A DNA stretch of 64,000 nt from Curtobacterium sp. S6 (GTDB lineage Bacteria; Actinomycetota; Actinomycetes; Actinomycetales; Micrococcaceae): positions 144,965 through 208,964 of the forward strand of contig NZ_KL537414.1 of NCBI RefSeq assembly GCF_000710345.2. The letters are read 5' to 3'. Under the pieces are notes generated by a model. The model made no database searches. It saw only the letters and a list, made by a program, of their open reading frames with translations, and was not told where the DNA came from. Within the stretch, counting starts at the first letter, position 1; each line of letters starts with the position of its first letter. This document shows positions 46,635 through 56,173 of the stretch, in pieces. A program made the translations under genes and the position numbers.

Positions 46635-49600
46635 ATGAGCCTCATCGGGTTGCGACAAGCCCTCGACAAGGAACCCACCTTCGCCAACGTCCTCGCGCAG
46701 GCCTCGCGGCCCGCCGCCGAACGATCCGCGGAAACGGTGATCGGCGCCGCGGAGGGGCTCCGAGCACCCCTGGTCGCCCAGATCTCGGACGGATTGGCCG
46801 CGGCCCCGCGGGAGACAACCGACGACGGGTCGGGGCATGCCCCCGTGGTACTCGCGGTGACCGCCACGGACCGGGAGGCCGAAGACCTGGAAGGCATTCT
46901 CGGCTCCTACCTGGATCCCGAGGCCGTGACCCGGTTCCCCGCCTGGGAAACCCTGCCCCACGAGCGGCTCTCGCCGAGATCCGACACGGTCGGTCAGCGC
47001 CTAGCCGTGCTCCGCCGCCTCTCCGAGGCCGAGGATCCCGTCCGCGTGGTCGTCGCCCCGATCCGTTCGGTGTTGCAGCCGATCTCCGCGAGCCTCGAGT
47101 CCATGAAACCCGTGCGCCTGAGCGTCGGGGAGGAACACGATTTCGAGGCGACCGTCGCGGCCCTCTCCAACGCCGCATATTCCCGCGTGGACCTGGTCAC
47201 CAAGCGCGGGGAATTCGCGGTGCGCGGTGGGATCCTGGACGTCTTCTCTCCGGTCGAGGACCACCCGGTGCGCATCGATTTCTTCGGCGACGAGATCGAT
47301 CAGATGAAGTGGTTCGCGGTCGCGGATCAGCGAACCTTCACGCCCAGCGACGAGGGGGACCCGACGTCGCTCATCGCGCCCCCGTGCCGCGAAATTCTCA
47401 TCACGCCGAACGTCATGTCCCGGGCCGCCCACCTGAAGAATTCCCTGCCGGGAGCCGAATCGATGCTCGAACGCATCGCGGGCGGGATCTACGTCGAGGG
47501 GATGGAGTCCCTGGCACCCCTGCTGGTGGACGCCATGACGACCTTGATCGCGTCCCTCCCCGGCGAGTCGATGACGGTGCTGCTCGAACCGGAGAAGGTG
47601 CGGGCCCGGGCGGCCGATCTGGTCGCGACCAACGAAGAATTCCTCGTGGCCGCCTGGGAGCAGGCCTCCGACGGACAGCAGGCCCCCATCGACCTGAACG
47701 AGACCGGCTTGGCCCAGGCGAGCTTCATGTCGGTGGCCGACGCCAGGGCCGAGGCCCTCGACGCGGGCGTCGGCTGGTGGTCGGTCACGTCCCTCGGCGT
47801 CGACGACGCGATCGACGACGAGGCGGATACCCTGACCATCGCGGTGCGCGCGCCCCTGACCTTCGCCGGAAACGTCGAGGCGATGCTCGAGGTCGTGGGT
47901 GATCACGTGCGCGACGGCTGGCAGGTCGTCGCCGTGACCGACGGCCCCGGGCCGCTGAACCGCTTGGCGGAGCTCTTCCAGGGGGCGGACCTTCCGGCCT
48001 CGCGCAGCGACGACCTCGTCTCGGAACCGCAGCCCGGGCTCATCGAGCTCACGACCGCCCCGCACGGGACGGGCTTCGTGCTCGAGGACGCGAAGATCGC
48101 GCTCCTCACGGAGGCCGACGTGCTGGGCAAGGCCAGCCCGTACACCACGCGGGACATGCGCAAATTGCCCGCGCGGCGGCGTCGCAATGCGGTGGACCCG
48201 CTCGCCCTCAAGCCGGGGGACTACGTGGTGCACGAGCAGCACGGCATCGGCCAATTCGTCGAGCTCATCCAGCGTCCCATCGCCGGGGCGATGGTCAAGC
48301 CGGGCCAGCCCAAGCCGATGAAGGAATACCTGGTCCTCGAGTACGCCTCGTCGAAGAGGGGCGCTCCGCGCGACCGGCTCTTCGTGCCCACCGACCAGCT
48401 CGATCAGGTGACCAACTACGTCGGCGGGGACGCACCGACCCTGTCCAAGATGGGCGGCTCCGACTGGTCGAAGACCAAATCCCGGGCCCGCAAGGCCGTC
48501 AAGGAGATCGCCGCCGACCTGATCCGCCTATATTCCGCGCGCATGGCTTCGCGCGGACACGCTTTCGGGCCGGACACCCCGTGGCAACGCGAGCTCGAGG
48601 AAGCCTTCCCCTACGTGGAGACCCCGGACCAGCTGACCACGATCAACGAGGTCAAGGCCGACATGGAGAAAGAGATCCCCATGGACCGCCTGATCTCGGG
48701 CGACGTCGGGTACGGCAAGACCGAGGTCGCCGTCCGCGCCGCGTTCAAGGCGGTCCAGGACGGGAAGCAGGTCGCGATCTTGGTCCCGACGACGCTCCTG
48801 GCCCAGCAGCACTCCGAGACCTTCACCGAGCGGTTCAGCGGCTTCCCCGTCAGGGTCGCCACGCTGTCACGGTTCCAGACCTCCAAGGAGTCCAAGGCCG
48901 TCGAGGCCGGCATCGCCGACGGGACCATCGACGTGGTCATCGGAACCCATCGTTTGCTGTCCCAGGCCATCAACTTCAAGGACCTCGGCCTGGTGATCAT
49001 CGACGAAGAGCAGCGGTTCGGCGTCGAGCATAAGGAGAAGCTCAAGACGCTGCGGACCAACGTGGACGTCCTGGCGATGTCCGCGACGCCGATCCCGAGA
49101 ACCCTGGAGATGTCCCTGACCGGCATCCGCGAGACCTCGACCCTGGCCACCCCTCCCGAGGAGAGGCACCCCGTGCTGACCTTCGTGGGGCCGCATACGG
49201 AGAAGCAGGTCGCCGCGGCCGTGCGTCGTGAATTGATGCGCGAGGGTCAGGTCTTCTACGTCCACAATCGCGTGTCGTCGATCGACCGGGTGGCCTCCGA
49301 CCTGCAGAAACTGGTTCCGGAGGCGCGCATCGCGGTGGCTCACGGCCAAATGAGCGAGGCGCGGCTCGAACAGATCATCGTGGATTTCTGGGAGAAGAGG
49401 TTCGACGTGCTGGTCTGCACGACCATCGTCGAGACCGGCCTGGACATCTCCAACGCCAACACGCTCATCGTCGACCGCGCCAACAACTACGGCCTGTCGC
49501 AACTGCACCAGCTGCGCGGGCGCGTGGGGCGAGGCCGGGAACGCGCCTACGCCTACTTCCTGTATCCCCTCGAGAAACCGCTCGGCGAGGTCGCCCTGGA

Positions 49601-50267
49601 GCGACTCAAGGCGGTCGCCGCCCACAACGAGCTCGGCGCGGGCATGCAACTGGCCATGAAGGACCTCGAGATTCGCGGCGCCGGAAATCTGCTCGGCGGA
49701 GAACAATCGGGCCACATCGCCGGCGTCGGCTTCGATCTGTACCTGCGGCTCGTGGGCGAGGCCGTCGCGGACTTCCGCGGGGACGAGCGCGAGGAAGTCC
49801 CGGCGGAGATGAAGATCGAGCTCCCCGTGGACGCCCACTTGCCCCACGACTATGTTCCGGGGGAGAGGCTTCGGCTGGAGGCCTACCGAAATCTGGCGGC
49901 GGCGGCCACCGAAGAGTCCGTGGAAGAGGTCGCGGCCGAACTGCGGGACCGTTACGGCGAGCTGCCCGAGCCCGCCCAGAACCTGTTGAAGATCGCGCGC
50001 CTGAGGATCAAGGCCCGCTCGGTCGGCCTGACCGAGGTCATGGTCATGGGGCCCAAGATTCGGTTCTACCCCGTGGATCTGCCGGAGTCGAAGGACATGC
50101 GGTTGAAGCGTATGTACCCCGGAGCGTTGGTCAAGACGATTCCCGGCACCGAGCAGCAACAGATTCTGGTGCCCAAGCCGAAATCGGCTCCCGTCGGGGG
50201 CAAGGATCTGGTGGACGACGCGATCCTGGAATGGGTCGCAGGCTTCATCGACGCGATCATGGCCTAA
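46635..50267 (+). CDS. mfd: transcription-repair coupling factor
   Basis: ATP-dependent translocase that dislodges stalled RNA polymerase and recruits UvrA. 1210 aa in the family order: UvrB-like N-terminal module (~60-400, YSRVDLVTKRGEFAVRGGILDVFSP), the RNA-polymerase-interaction domain (~520-590, PGDYVVHEQHGIGQFVEL), a RecG-like helicase core with Walker A GDVGYGKTEVAVRAAF, DEEQ box in VIIDEEQRFGVEHKE, SATPIPRTLEMSL, and motif VI QLRGRVGRGRERAYAY, and the C-terminal D7 domain (PHDYVPGERLRLEAYRNLA). ATG 46635 starts MSLIGLRQALDKEP; upstream in-frame codons look non-coding. Confidence 0.96.
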   Translation: MSLIGLRQALDKEPTFANVLAQASRPAAERSAETVIGAAEGLRAPLVAQISDGLAAAPRETTDDGSGHAPVVLAVTATDREAEDLEGILGSYLDPEAVTRFPAWETLPHERLSPRSDTVGQRLAVLRRLSEAEDPVRVVVAPIRSVLQPISASLESMKPVRLSVGEEHDFEATVAALSNAAYSRVDLVTKRGEFAVRGGILDVFSPVEDHPVRIDFFGDEIDQMKWFAVADQRTFTPSDEGDPTSLIAPPCREILITPNVMSRAAHLKNSLPGAESMLERIAGGIYVEGMESLAPLLVDAMTTLIASLPGESMTVLLEPEKVRARAADLVATNEEFLVAAWEQASDGQQAPIDLNETGLAQASFMSVADARAEALDAGVGWWSVTSLGVDDAIDDEADTLTIAVRAPLTFAGNVEAMLEVVGDHVRDGWQVVAVTDGPGPLNRLAELFQGADLPASRSDDLVSEPQPGLIELTTAPHGTGFVLEDAKIALLTEADVLGKASPYTTRDMRKLPARRRRNAVDPLALKPGDYVVHEQHGIGQFVELIQRPIAGAMVKPGQPKPMKEYLVLEYASSKRGAPRDRLFVPTDQLDQVTNYVGGDAPTLSKMGGSDWSKTKSRARKAVKEIAADLIRLYSARMASRGHAFGPDTPWQRELEEAFPYVETPDQLTTINEVKADMEKEIPMDRLISGDVGYGKTEVAVRAAFKAVQDGKQVAILVPTTLLAQQHSETFTERFSGFPVRVATLSRFQTSKESKAVEAGIADGTIDVVIGTHRLLSQAINFKDLGLVIIDEEQRFGVEHKEKLKTLRTNVDVLAMSATPIPRTLEMSLTGIRETSTLATPPEERHPVLTFVGPHTEKQVAAAVRRELMREGQVFYVHNRVSSIDRVASDLQKLVPEARIAVAHGQMSEARLEQIIVDFWEKRFDVLVCTTIVETGLDISNANTLIVDRANNYGLSQLHQLRGRVGRGRERAYAYFLYPLEKPLGEVALERLKAVAAHNELGAGMQLAMKDLEIRGAGNLLGGEQSGHIAGVGFDLYLRLVGEAVADFRGDEREEVPAEMKIELPVDAHLPHDYVPGERLRLEAYRNLAAAATEESVEEVAAELRDRYGELPEPAQNLLKIARLRIKARSVGLTEVMVMGPKIRFYPVDLPESKDMRLKRMYPGALVKTIPGTEQQQILVPKPKSAPVGGKDLVDDAILEWVAGFIDAIMA

Positions 50268-50332
50268 GCCGGGCCACGCGGTGCCGCTAGCTTCATCGAG
50301 CGCGGTCACTCGGGCCCCGGTGAAGGGGTCGA

Positions 50333-50384
50333 CAACGGCACAGGGCCGGTTCTCCCGTGGGGGAGAACCGGCCCTGTGCCGTTG
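50333..50384. terminator. very long bidirectional terminator after mfd
   Basis: A perfect 24-bp inverted repeat (50333-50356 with 50361-50384) around GTGG. It sits between the convergent mfd and small membrane protein genes and would end transcription from both sides. Confidence 0.85.
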
Positions 50385-50414
50385 TTGGTGTTCGAGGCGC
50401 ACCGCGCTCGGCCG

Positions 50415-50738
50415 TTAGTTCTGCGTGAGCTCCTTGCCGTGCGTCGAATGCTTGGCGGTCTTGCTGCTGAGCACCTGGAAGGGGATGAGGTACGTCAGGG
50501 CGTAGAGAACGATCGCGATGGCGAACGGCAACCAGGCCTTCGAATCCGAGATCCACAGCCCGAAGCAGTACAGCGAGGCGACGAACAGGATCATGCAGAA
50601 AATGAAGAAGAGCAGATTCGACACGAGATGGCCCTCACCGGAGTGGTTGCGGACCTTGCGGTTCTCGCTGCGCATCTCGGAATTCTCTGCGTACTCCTGG
50701 CCTTCTTCGCGAAAGGCCGATTCGGTGGCGTGGGTCAT
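50415..50738 (-). CDS. small two-helix membrane protein
   Basis: 107-aa protein with an acidic/basic hydrophilic N-terminus (MTHATESAFREEGQEYAENSEMRSENRK) and two adjacent hydrophobic helices (LLFFIFCMILFVASLYCFGLWI and LPFAIAIVLYALTYLIPFQVL). A short basic C-terminus follows. It resembles small actinobacterial membrane proteins of unknown function. ATG 50738 is chosen since GAGG lies 5 nt before it. Divergence from ordinary codon bias was not noted. It converges with mfd and is followed upstream by deoC on the same strand, 107 bp away. Confidence 0.7.
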   Translation of the reverse strand: MTHATESAFREEGQEYAENSEMRSENRKVRNHSGEGHLVSNLLFFIFCMILFVASLYCFGLWISDSKAWLPFAIAIVLYALTYLIPFQVLSSKTAKHSTHGKELTQN

Positions 50739-50845
50739 GTGATCCTCAATCCTGACGGTGTGTTCCCCTGGGCCGCCCGGACTGGGGCGCGGCAACGCAG
50801 GGTCGATAGACATGCTGATTCCAGTATAGGAGCAAGTGGTGGGGT

Positions 50846-51517
50846 TTAGCTCGCCCGGATGATGTCGATCCCCTTCGAGGCCCCGATGCGGCTCGCGCCG
50901 GCCTCGATCATCGCGAGCGCATCCTCGCGAGTCCGGATGCCCCCGGAGGCCTTGACCCCGATGTCGGGGCCCACGGTCAGCCGCATGAGCTTCACGTCGG
51001 CGACGGTCGCGCCGCCGGTCGAGAAGCCCGTCGAGGTTTTGACAAAATCCGCGCCGGCTTCGACCGCGGCCTGGCACGCGAGGACCTTGTGATCGTCCTC
51101 GAGGAGGCAGGTCTCGATGATGACCTTCAGGAGCCCGTCGTGAGCGTGGACGGCGTCGGCCACCGCGCGGATGTCCGCGGTGAGCGCCTCGCGGTCGCCC
51201 TCCAGGGCGTCGGCGATGTTAATGACCATGTCGACCTCTTGGGCGCCGGCGGTCAGTGCGGAGGTGGCTTCGTGAACCTTCTGCCCGGTCGTGGTGGCGC
51301 CCAGGGGGAACCCGACGACGACGCAGGCCACGGAGTCGCTGCCGCGAAGCCGCTCGGCCACGAGGTTCGCCCAGATGGGATTGACGCACACCGAGGCGAA
51401 ACCGTGTTCGCGGGCCTCGTCGCAGAGCCGCTCGACGTCCGCGGCGCGGGCGTCGGCGGCCAGGATGGTGTGGTCGATCATGCCGGCCAGATTGTCGGGG
51501 GTGGATTTCTCGGTCAT
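50846..51517 (-). CDS. deoC: deoxyribose-phosphate aldolase
   Basis: Class I aldolase that splits 2-deoxyribose-5-phosphate into acetaldehyde and glyceraldehyde-3-phosphate. [37 protein letters not shown] at the N-terminus, [25 protein letters not shown] segment, [36 protein letters not shown] (Schiff-base Lys) and [29 protein letters not shown]. Length 223 aa. ATG 51517 has GGAG 5 nt upstream. It forms a nucleoside-salvage run with the phosphohexomutase and punA. Confidence 0.95.
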   Translation of the reverse strand: MTEKSTPDNLAGMIDHTILAADARAADVERLCDEAREHGFASVCVNPIWANLVAERLRGSDSVACVVVGFPLGATTTGQKVHEATSALTAGAQEVDMVINIADALEGDREALTADIRAVADAVHAHDGLLKVIIETCLLEDDHKVLACQAAVEAGADFVKTSTGFSTGGATVADVKLMRLTVGPDIGVKASGGIRTREDALAMIEAGASRIGASKGIDIIRAS

Positions 51518-51570
51518 GGGGTCTCCATTTTCTGGGGAGGTTCGCGAATGATTCGGCGGGCTGACGGTGG

Positions 51571-53307
51571 TCAGGATTCGGTGTCGACGCCGAGGGCGCG
51601 GGCGATGTCGTGGCGCAGCTCGGTCAGTCGGGCGGAAGCCGCGGCGCGGGCGTCGGGGAGGCGATCCCTCTCCGCGACGGGCACCACGGCCTCGAGGTAG
51701 CACTTGAGCTTGGGCTCGGTCCCGGAGGGCCGCACGATGACGCGGCTGTCGTCATCGGTCAGGAGCAGGATCCCTTCCGTCGGGGGAAGATCCTTGGACC
51801 CCTGGGCGAGGTCCCGGAACTCGGTCACGCGGGATCCGGCGAGCTCGGTCGGGATGTTCCCTCGCAGACGAATCATCATCGCCTCGATGCGCGCGAGGTC
51901 GTCCACGCGCACGGAGAGCTGATCGGTCGAGTGCACGCCGTGCTGCAGCGCGAGGTCGTCGAGGACGTCGAGCAACGACTTCCCGGCGTCCTTGAGCTTG
52001 GCGGCGTGGTCGGCGACGACGAGGGCCGCCGAGATGCCGTCCTTGTCTTTGACGAGGTCCGGAGCCACGCAATAGCCGAGGGCCTCCTCGTAGCCGTACA
52101 CGAGGCCCTGGACCCGGGCGATCCATTTGAATCCCGTGAGGGTCTCCTGGTGACCGATGCCGTGTTCCGCCGCCATCTTGCCGAGCAGGCGGGAGGAGAC
52201 GATCGAATTCGCGAAGAACGGGCGGGCCCCTCCCGCCGAGGGGATCCGGTCGAGCATGATGCGACCCAGGATCGCGCCGATCTCGTCGCCGCGCAGGATC
52301 CTCCAGCCTCCCTCGACGCTGGGGTCGGGGATCGCGAACGCCGCTCGGTCGGCGTCCGGGTCGTTGGCGATCACGAGGTCGGCGTTGCGGACGCGGGCGA
52401 GCTCGAGGGCCAAATCCATGGCGCCGGGCTCTTCCGGATTCGGGAAGGCGACCGTCGGGAACTTCGGGTCCGGGAGAGCCTGCTCGGGGACCACATGCAG
52501 TTTGTCGAAGCCCGACCGGGAGAGCACGAAGGACATTACCTCGCCGCCGACGCCGTGCATCGGCGTCAGCACGACGCTGAGGGAACGTTGTTCGGGCGCG
52601 ATGCCGGGAATCAACGAGGTGACCTCGTGCTCGTAATCCCGCGCGATGCGTTCGGGCAGGGTCGTCCACCCGGACGTGGCCCGCTCGATCTGATCCACCG
52701 GCGGCGCGGAAGCGATCTTCGCGGCGATGTCGGCGTCCGTGGGAGGCACGATCTGGGCGCCCCGAGCATCCTCGCCGACGGCGCGGCCACCCAGGTAGAC
52801 CTTGTATCCGTTATCGGCGGGCGGGTTGTGAGACGCGGTGACCATGACACCCACGTCCGCCTTGAGCAGGCGCGTGGCCCAGGCAAGGACCGGTGTGGGC
52901 AGCGGCAACGGCATGAGGAAGGCATCGATCCCGGCGGCCGTGAAGACACCCGCGGTGTCCCGGGCGAAGGCGTCGGACTTGGTCCGGGCGTCGTAGCCGA
53001 TGACGGCCCGCACGCTCGTGCCCCACTTCTCCTGGGAGGCCCTCTCCGCGAGGTATTCCGCCACGCCGTAGGCCGCTCGGGCCACGACGGCCCGATTCAT
53101 CCGCATGGGCCCCGCGCCCAGGGCGGCGCGCAATCCGGCGGTGCCGAACTGGAGATTTCCGGAGAAGCGATCCCGTAGCTCGGCGGCCACGGCGTCGTCA
53201 CCCTCCGCACGGCTGGTCAGGTCCAGGAGCTCCCTCTGGGTTTCGGGGTCGGGATCCGCCTGGACCCACTGCATGGCCTGATCGATCAATTCGCTCATCG
53301 GTGTCAT
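51571..53307 (-). CDS. phosphohexomutase (phosphoglucomutase/phosphomannomutase; phosphopentomutase possible)
   Basis: Alpha-D-phosphohexomutase of 578 aa. The phosphoserine loop is [22 protein letters not shown] near residue 140, the metal loop is [18 protein letters not shown] near 310, the sugar loop is [27 protein letters not shown] near 385, and the phosphate loop is [19 protein letters not shown] near 540. The length fits the PgcA/PmmB type, some of which also act on ribose phosphates. ATG 53307 has GAGG 8 nt upstream. Its position between deoC and punA suggests a salvage role (ribose-1-P/deoxyribose-1-P), as inference. Confidence 0.9.
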   Translation of the reverse strand: MTPMSELIDQAMQWVQADPDPETQRELLDLTSRAEGDDAVAAELRDRFSGNLQFGTAGLRAALGAGPMRMNRAVVARAAYGVAEYLAERASQEKWGTSVRAVIGYDARTKSDAFARDTAGVFTAAGIDAFLMPLPLPTPVLAWATRLLKADVGVMVTASHNPPADNGYKVYLGGRAVGEDARGAQIVPPTDADIAAKIASAPPVDQIERATSGWTTLPERIARDYEHEVTSLIPGIAPEQRSLSVVLTPMHGVGGEVMSFVLSRSGFDKLHVVPEQALPDPKFPTVAFPNPEEPGAMDLALELARVRNADLVIANDPDADRAAFAIPDPSVEGGWRILRGDEIGAILGRIMLDRIPSAGGARPFFANSIVSSRLLGKMAAEHGIGHQETLTGFKWIARVQGLVYGYEEALGYCVAPDLVKDKDGISAALVVADHAAKLKDAGKSLLDVLDDLALQHGVHSTDQLSVRVDDLARIEAMMIRLRGNIPTELAGSRVTEFRDLAQGSKDLPPTEGILLLTDDDSRVIVRPSGTEPKLKCYLEAVVPVAERDRLPDARAAASARLTELRHDIARALGVDTES

Positions 53308-53343
53308 GGGATAAACCTCGTTGTTTTCCTGCTGGCGGTGGGC

Positions 53344-54204
53344 TCAGCTGTCCAGTCGGTCGATGATCTGGGAAAGCAGAGCCGAGATGCGTGGTCCGGC
53401 ATTGCGGCCTTCCTCCAGCACCTCGTGGTGGTTCAACGGTGTTTCGGAAATGCCGGCGGCCAGGTTGGTGACCAGCGAGATTCCGAAGACTTCGAGTCCG
53501 GCGGCGCGGGCGGCGATGGCCTCCAACGCGGTGGACATCCCCACGAGATCCGCGCCCAGGGTGCGGGCCATCCGGATCTCGGCCGGGGTTTCGTAGTGGG
53601 GCCCCGGGAGCTGAAGGTACACGCCTTCCTCGAGGCTGGGGTCGATCGACCGGGCGATCTCGCGGATCCGGGGGGAGTACAGATCGGTCAGGTCGACGAA
53701 ATGCGCCCCGATGAGGGGAGAGGCCGCCGTGAGGTTGATGTGGTCCTTGATCAATACGGGGGTGCCCGGACTATAGGTGGGCTGAAGACCGCCGCAACCA
53801 TTGGTGAGGATCATGGTCGAACAGCCGGCGGCCGCGGCCGTGCGGACCCCGTGAACCACGGCGTCGACGCCGCGGCCCTCGTAGAAGTGCGTCCGGGCGC
53901 CGATCACGAGCGCGTGCCGGCCGGACGGGGTCGTGATGGACGTGATCGTGCCCGCGTGCCCGGCGACTCCGGAGGCGTGAAAGCCGGGAACCTCGGAGGC
54001 CGGCAGCACCGCGTCGGTTCGGCCGATCAGCTCGGCGGCCCCGCTCCAGCCGGAGCCCAGGGTCAGGGCATAGTCATAGTTCTCGACGCCGGTCTGCTCC
54101 CGGATGTACGCGGCGGTCTCGTCGGCGAGCCGGTTGGGCTCGAAGGCCATGTCCGAGGAGTTTCCGGGGAGTCGTCGGGGCAGAGTATTTTCGCTGTTGC
54201 TCAC
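53344..54204 (-). CDS. punA: purine-nucleoside phosphorylase
   Basis: Trimeric PNP that cleaves purine nucleosides with phosphate to the free base and ribose-1-phosphate. Motifs: YALTLGSGWSGAAELIG (phosphate loop), VIGARTHFYEGRGVDAVVHGVRTAAAAGCSTMILTNGCGGL, GTPVLIKDHINLTAASPL, GVYLQLPGPHYETPAEIRMARTLGADLVGMSTALEAIAAR and VTNLAAGI. Length 286 aa. GTG 54204 follows a TAGTTT box by 6 nt on the minus strand. It lies 36 bp from the phosphohexomutase gene, and they probably share a transcript. Confidence 0.94.
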   Translation of the reverse strand: MSNSENTLPRRLPGNSSDMAFEPNRLADETAAYIREQTGVENYDYALTLGSGWSGAAELIGRTDAVLPASEVPGFHASGVAGHAGTITSITTPSGRHALVIGARTHFYEGRGVDAVVHGVRTAAAAGCSTMILTNGCGGLQPTYSPGTPVLIKDHINLTAASPLIGAHFVDLTDLYSPRIREIARSIDPSLEEGVYLQLPGPHYETPAEIRMARTLGADLVGMSTALEAIAARAAGLEVFGISLVTNLAAGISETPLNHHEVLEEGRNAGPRISALLSQIIDRLDS

Positions 54205-54216
54205 CCGTCCAAACTA
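54205..54216 (-). promoter_or_regulatory. leaderless-type -10 box for punA
   Basis: Minus strand TAGTTT (54211-54216) lies 6 nt before GTG 54204. TAGTTTGGACGGGTGA differs from the rsmI box by one base. Confidence 0.5.
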
Positions 54217-54443
54217 GCAGGATGTCGGGGGATAGGAAGAGGACGACGGCGGGTGTTCGAGGCGGTCCGCCTACTCTGCCTCGTTGTCCCATCCGAGGAA
54301 TGTCTCGCGGCGGCCAACGGCTTCACCACCGTGTTGGTCCGTCGGAGCGGCAAGGCTCGATCACGGCGTGGGTCTCGGTAGAGGAACCCAGGGGATCATC
54401 GATCCGGGGCGCGCCAACGTTAGGTAATCGGCGTGAGCGCACG

Positions 54444-54493
54444 AAGAGCGCCCATCCACCTACTCTGCACAGTCAAGGTGGACGGGCGCTCTT
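54444..54493 (-). terminator. terminator of the 40-aa peptide gene
   Basis: 18-nt arms (54444-54461 and 54476-54493) pair with one G-T type mismatch around a 14-nt loop, 15 nt after the peptide stop codon. Arms begin with AAGAGCGCCC and end GGGCGCTCTT. Confidence 0.75.
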
Positions 54494-54508
54494 TCCCCTG
54501 CGGGCTTC

Positions 54509-54631
54509 TCAGACCTCCAGGCCGAGGGCCTGAAGGATGGGCTTAACGATGGGTCCTAGATAAGAGACGGCGTCTCCCAGGTAAGAGTTGAGGTTCGAGA
54601 GGGCAGAATTAATGCTGTCGATGATACTCAT
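54509..54631 (-). CDS. 40-residue amphipathic, anionic peptide (modulin/porin/bacteriocin-like)
   Basis: Small gene not recognised from any family I can name. The peptide begins MSIIDSINSALSNLNSYLG and ends VKPILQALGLEV. Hydrophobic residues at 3, 4, 7, 11, 14, 18, 21, 22, 25, 28, 29, 32, 33 and 36 put one face of a helix in contact with membrane. Charged residues are few (Asp5, Asp20, Lys30, Glu39), net about -2. There is no signal peptide. Features resemble beta-type phenol-soluble modulins, corynebacterial PorA/PorH and some leaderless bacteriocins. ATG 54631 has AAAGGA 6 nt upstream; the promoter, dyad and terminator around it support a real gene. Role unknown. Confidence 0.72.
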   Translation of the reverse strand: MSIIDSINSALSNLNSYLGDAVSYLGPIVKPILQALGLEV

Positions 54632-54656
54632 GAGTATTCCTTTCGATGGTGTGTAA

Positions 54657-54678
54657 TGACCTGCTTTGTTGTAGGTCA
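54657..54678 (-). promoter_or_regulatory. operator-like dyad in front of the peptide gene
   Basis: TGACCT-N10-AGGTCA, perfect 6-bp arms, 8 nt downstream of the -10 box, so it overlaps or follows the transcription start. Likely a repressor site or a leader hairpin. Confidence 0.5.
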
Positions 54679-54685
54679 CATCTTG

Positions 54686-54714
54686 ATAAAAACCCGTTGA
54701 CTTCATGTTGTCAA
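54686..54714 (-). promoter_or_regulatory. near-consensus promoter of the peptide gene
   Basis: Minus strand TTGACA (54709-54714), 17-nt spacer, TTTTAT (54686-54691). This is the best sigma-70 type match seen in the window and predicts strong transcription. Confidence 0.65.
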
Positions 54715-55091
54715 TGGTTGTTACGCGTTTCGATCTGATTCAGATGATTGTGGCGTCGAGGCGGAGAGTCCGATATAACCCGCATGCGTTTGAATCGGTG
54801 AGGACTTGTGTAAATCGAACGCGAAGCCGCCGTGAAACTTTCCTTAATGATGACGAGCCTCACGCATGCCGGATTCATTCAGGATTCACTTAACTTACTT
54901 TAAGGTACGAATAAACTTCTGTAAGGGGGTTGAGATTTTTAACATCCGTCTATAGCGTGGAACACGTTCAGGACAATCCTTTGATTGGCCCGGACATGTG
55001 GAGGTTTCTGAACTCATCAGTAAGGAGTTCGAGAACCGTGATGTGGCATTGCTGTATTGAATGACATAAGCCTTCAAAGCAGGAGGATGTT
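54715..55091. other. AT-richer gene-free stretch upstream of ribD
   Basis: 377 bp, plainly AT-richer than the chromosome around it. It should contain the rib promoter. I looked for the conserved FMN-riboswitch core (AGGGTGAAATTCCCGACCGG-like) and did not see it. No transposase fragment or tRNA is visible; short open frames here look random. Confidence 0.55.
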
Positions 55092-56144
55092 ATGGACGAT
55101 TCCTTTACCGAAATTGACCGCTGCGCAATGAAGATGGCCCTGGATGCTGCCCGTCAAGGACCGAGAGGTGCCAATCCATTGGTCGGCGCCGTTCTTGTGG
55201 GACCGGATGGGCGGGTGCTGCAGAAGGGCCATCATCGGGGAAGCGGAACACCCCACGCAGAAGCCGACCTCATCGAGAGGTTTCAGGCCTCGGGTCAGAC
55301 TGCGCTTGGCTCACATCTCTATGTCACCTTGGAGCCTTGTCGCCATACGGGAAAGACCGGACCCTGCGCGCAAGCGATTGTGTCGTCAGGGATCCGAAAG
55401 GTCACCTACGCGGAATCCGATACCACGCCCCAAGCGGCCGGAGGAGGCGCATTCCTGACAGAGCACGGCGTTGAGGTTCGCCAAGGGTGCCTCGGACGTG
55501 AGGCGCACGAGCTCAACGGGCGGTGGTGGTCAGCGCAGGATGAGGGGCGGCCCTTCGTGACAGCGAAGATAGCCAGCACCTTGGACGGTTGTATCGCTGC
55601 CGCGGACGGGACGAGCCAGTGGATCACGGGTCAAGAGGCGCGGGGGCACGGGCACGGGTTGCGGCGGCGCGTCGACGCGATCCTCATCGGCACCGGGACG
55701 GCGATTGCCGACAACCCGCGATTGACAGCCCGGAACGCGGATGAGTCATTAGCCGACGATCAACCCCTTCGTGTGGTTATGGGCCACCGATCCATCCCCG
55801 CAGAAGCCCCATTGAAGAGAAGCCCGGGTTTTGTGCACCTAGCAACAAGAGAACCGGGGAAAGCGCTCAAAGAGCTTGCCGATCGTGGGGTCCGCCATGT
55901 CCTACTCGAAGGCGGGGCCAGCCTCATTTCATCGTTCATGATGGCGGATCTGATAGATGAAGTCTATTGGTATCAGGCGACCAAACTATTAGGTCCAGGA
56001 ATTTCAGCGATGGGAAACCTCAACGTCTCCACGCTGGGTGAAGGAATTGACTTGCAACTCGATCAGGCGGGAGGTGAGCAAGATGGTACGACGAAAGGAG
56101 TAGGCATACTGGGTCGCGACGTTCTATCTCACCTGAAACCGTAG
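55092..56144 (+). CDS. ribD: bifunctional riboflavin deaminase/reductase
   Basis: Deaminates and then reduces the pyrimidine intermediate of riboflavin synthesis. The N-terminal deaminase has the zinc site in [10 protein letters not shown] and [19 protein letters not shown]. From ~residue 155 the reductase domain follows ([52 protein letters not shown], and [16 protein letters not shown]). Length 350 aa. ATG 55092 has AGGAGG 6 nt upstream. First gene of ribD-ribEB-ribA-ribH. The genes are less GC-rich than their neighbours, which suggests transfer. Confidence 0.94.
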   Translation: MDDSFTEIDRCAMKMALDAARQGPRGANPLVGAVLVGPDGRVLQKGHHRGSGTPHAEADLIERFQASGQTALGSHLYVTLEPCRHTGKTGPCAQAIVSSGIRKVTYAESDTTPQAAGGGAFLTEHGVEVRQGCLGREAHELNGRWWSAQDEGRPFVTAKIASTLDGCIAAADGTSQWITGQEARGHGHGLRRRVDAILIGTGTAIADNPRLTARNADESLADDQPLRVVMGHRSIPAEAPLKRSPGFVHLATREPGKALKELADRGVRHVLLEGGASLISSFMMADLIDEVYWYQATKLLGPGISAMGNLNVSTLGEGIDLQLDQAGGEQDGTTKGVGILGRDVLSHLKP

Positions 56145-56173
56145 TTCATGACGTTAATTCAATGGAGGATGTC

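Larger units (their letters stand above)
54205..54508. other. gene-poor spacer between punA and the 40-aa peptide gene
   Basis: 304 bp. It contains the punA promoter box and the terminator at 54444-54493. I found no credible gene, tRNA or repeat in the rest; GC-rich open frames there have no start signals. Confidence 0.5.

Noticed and set aside
46526-47902. 458-codon frame overlapping the start of mfd
   Set aside because: Arg/Gly/Pro-rich shadow; mfd domains fill the region in another frame.
52157-52636. Forward frame inside the phosphohexomutase gene
   Set aside because: Arg/Ser/Pro-rich shadow antisense to a well-supported gene.
54705-54893. 62-codon forward frame in the AT-richer spacer
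   Set aside because: No ribosome-binding site or recognisable sequence; it crosses the peptide promoter.
54895-55077. 60-codon reverse frame before ribD
   Set aside because: No SD, no family features; likely random in AT-richer DNA.
54715-55092. FMN riboswitch ahead of ribD
   Set aside because: The conserved purine-rich core was looked for and is not visible by eye; a covariance search would settle it.
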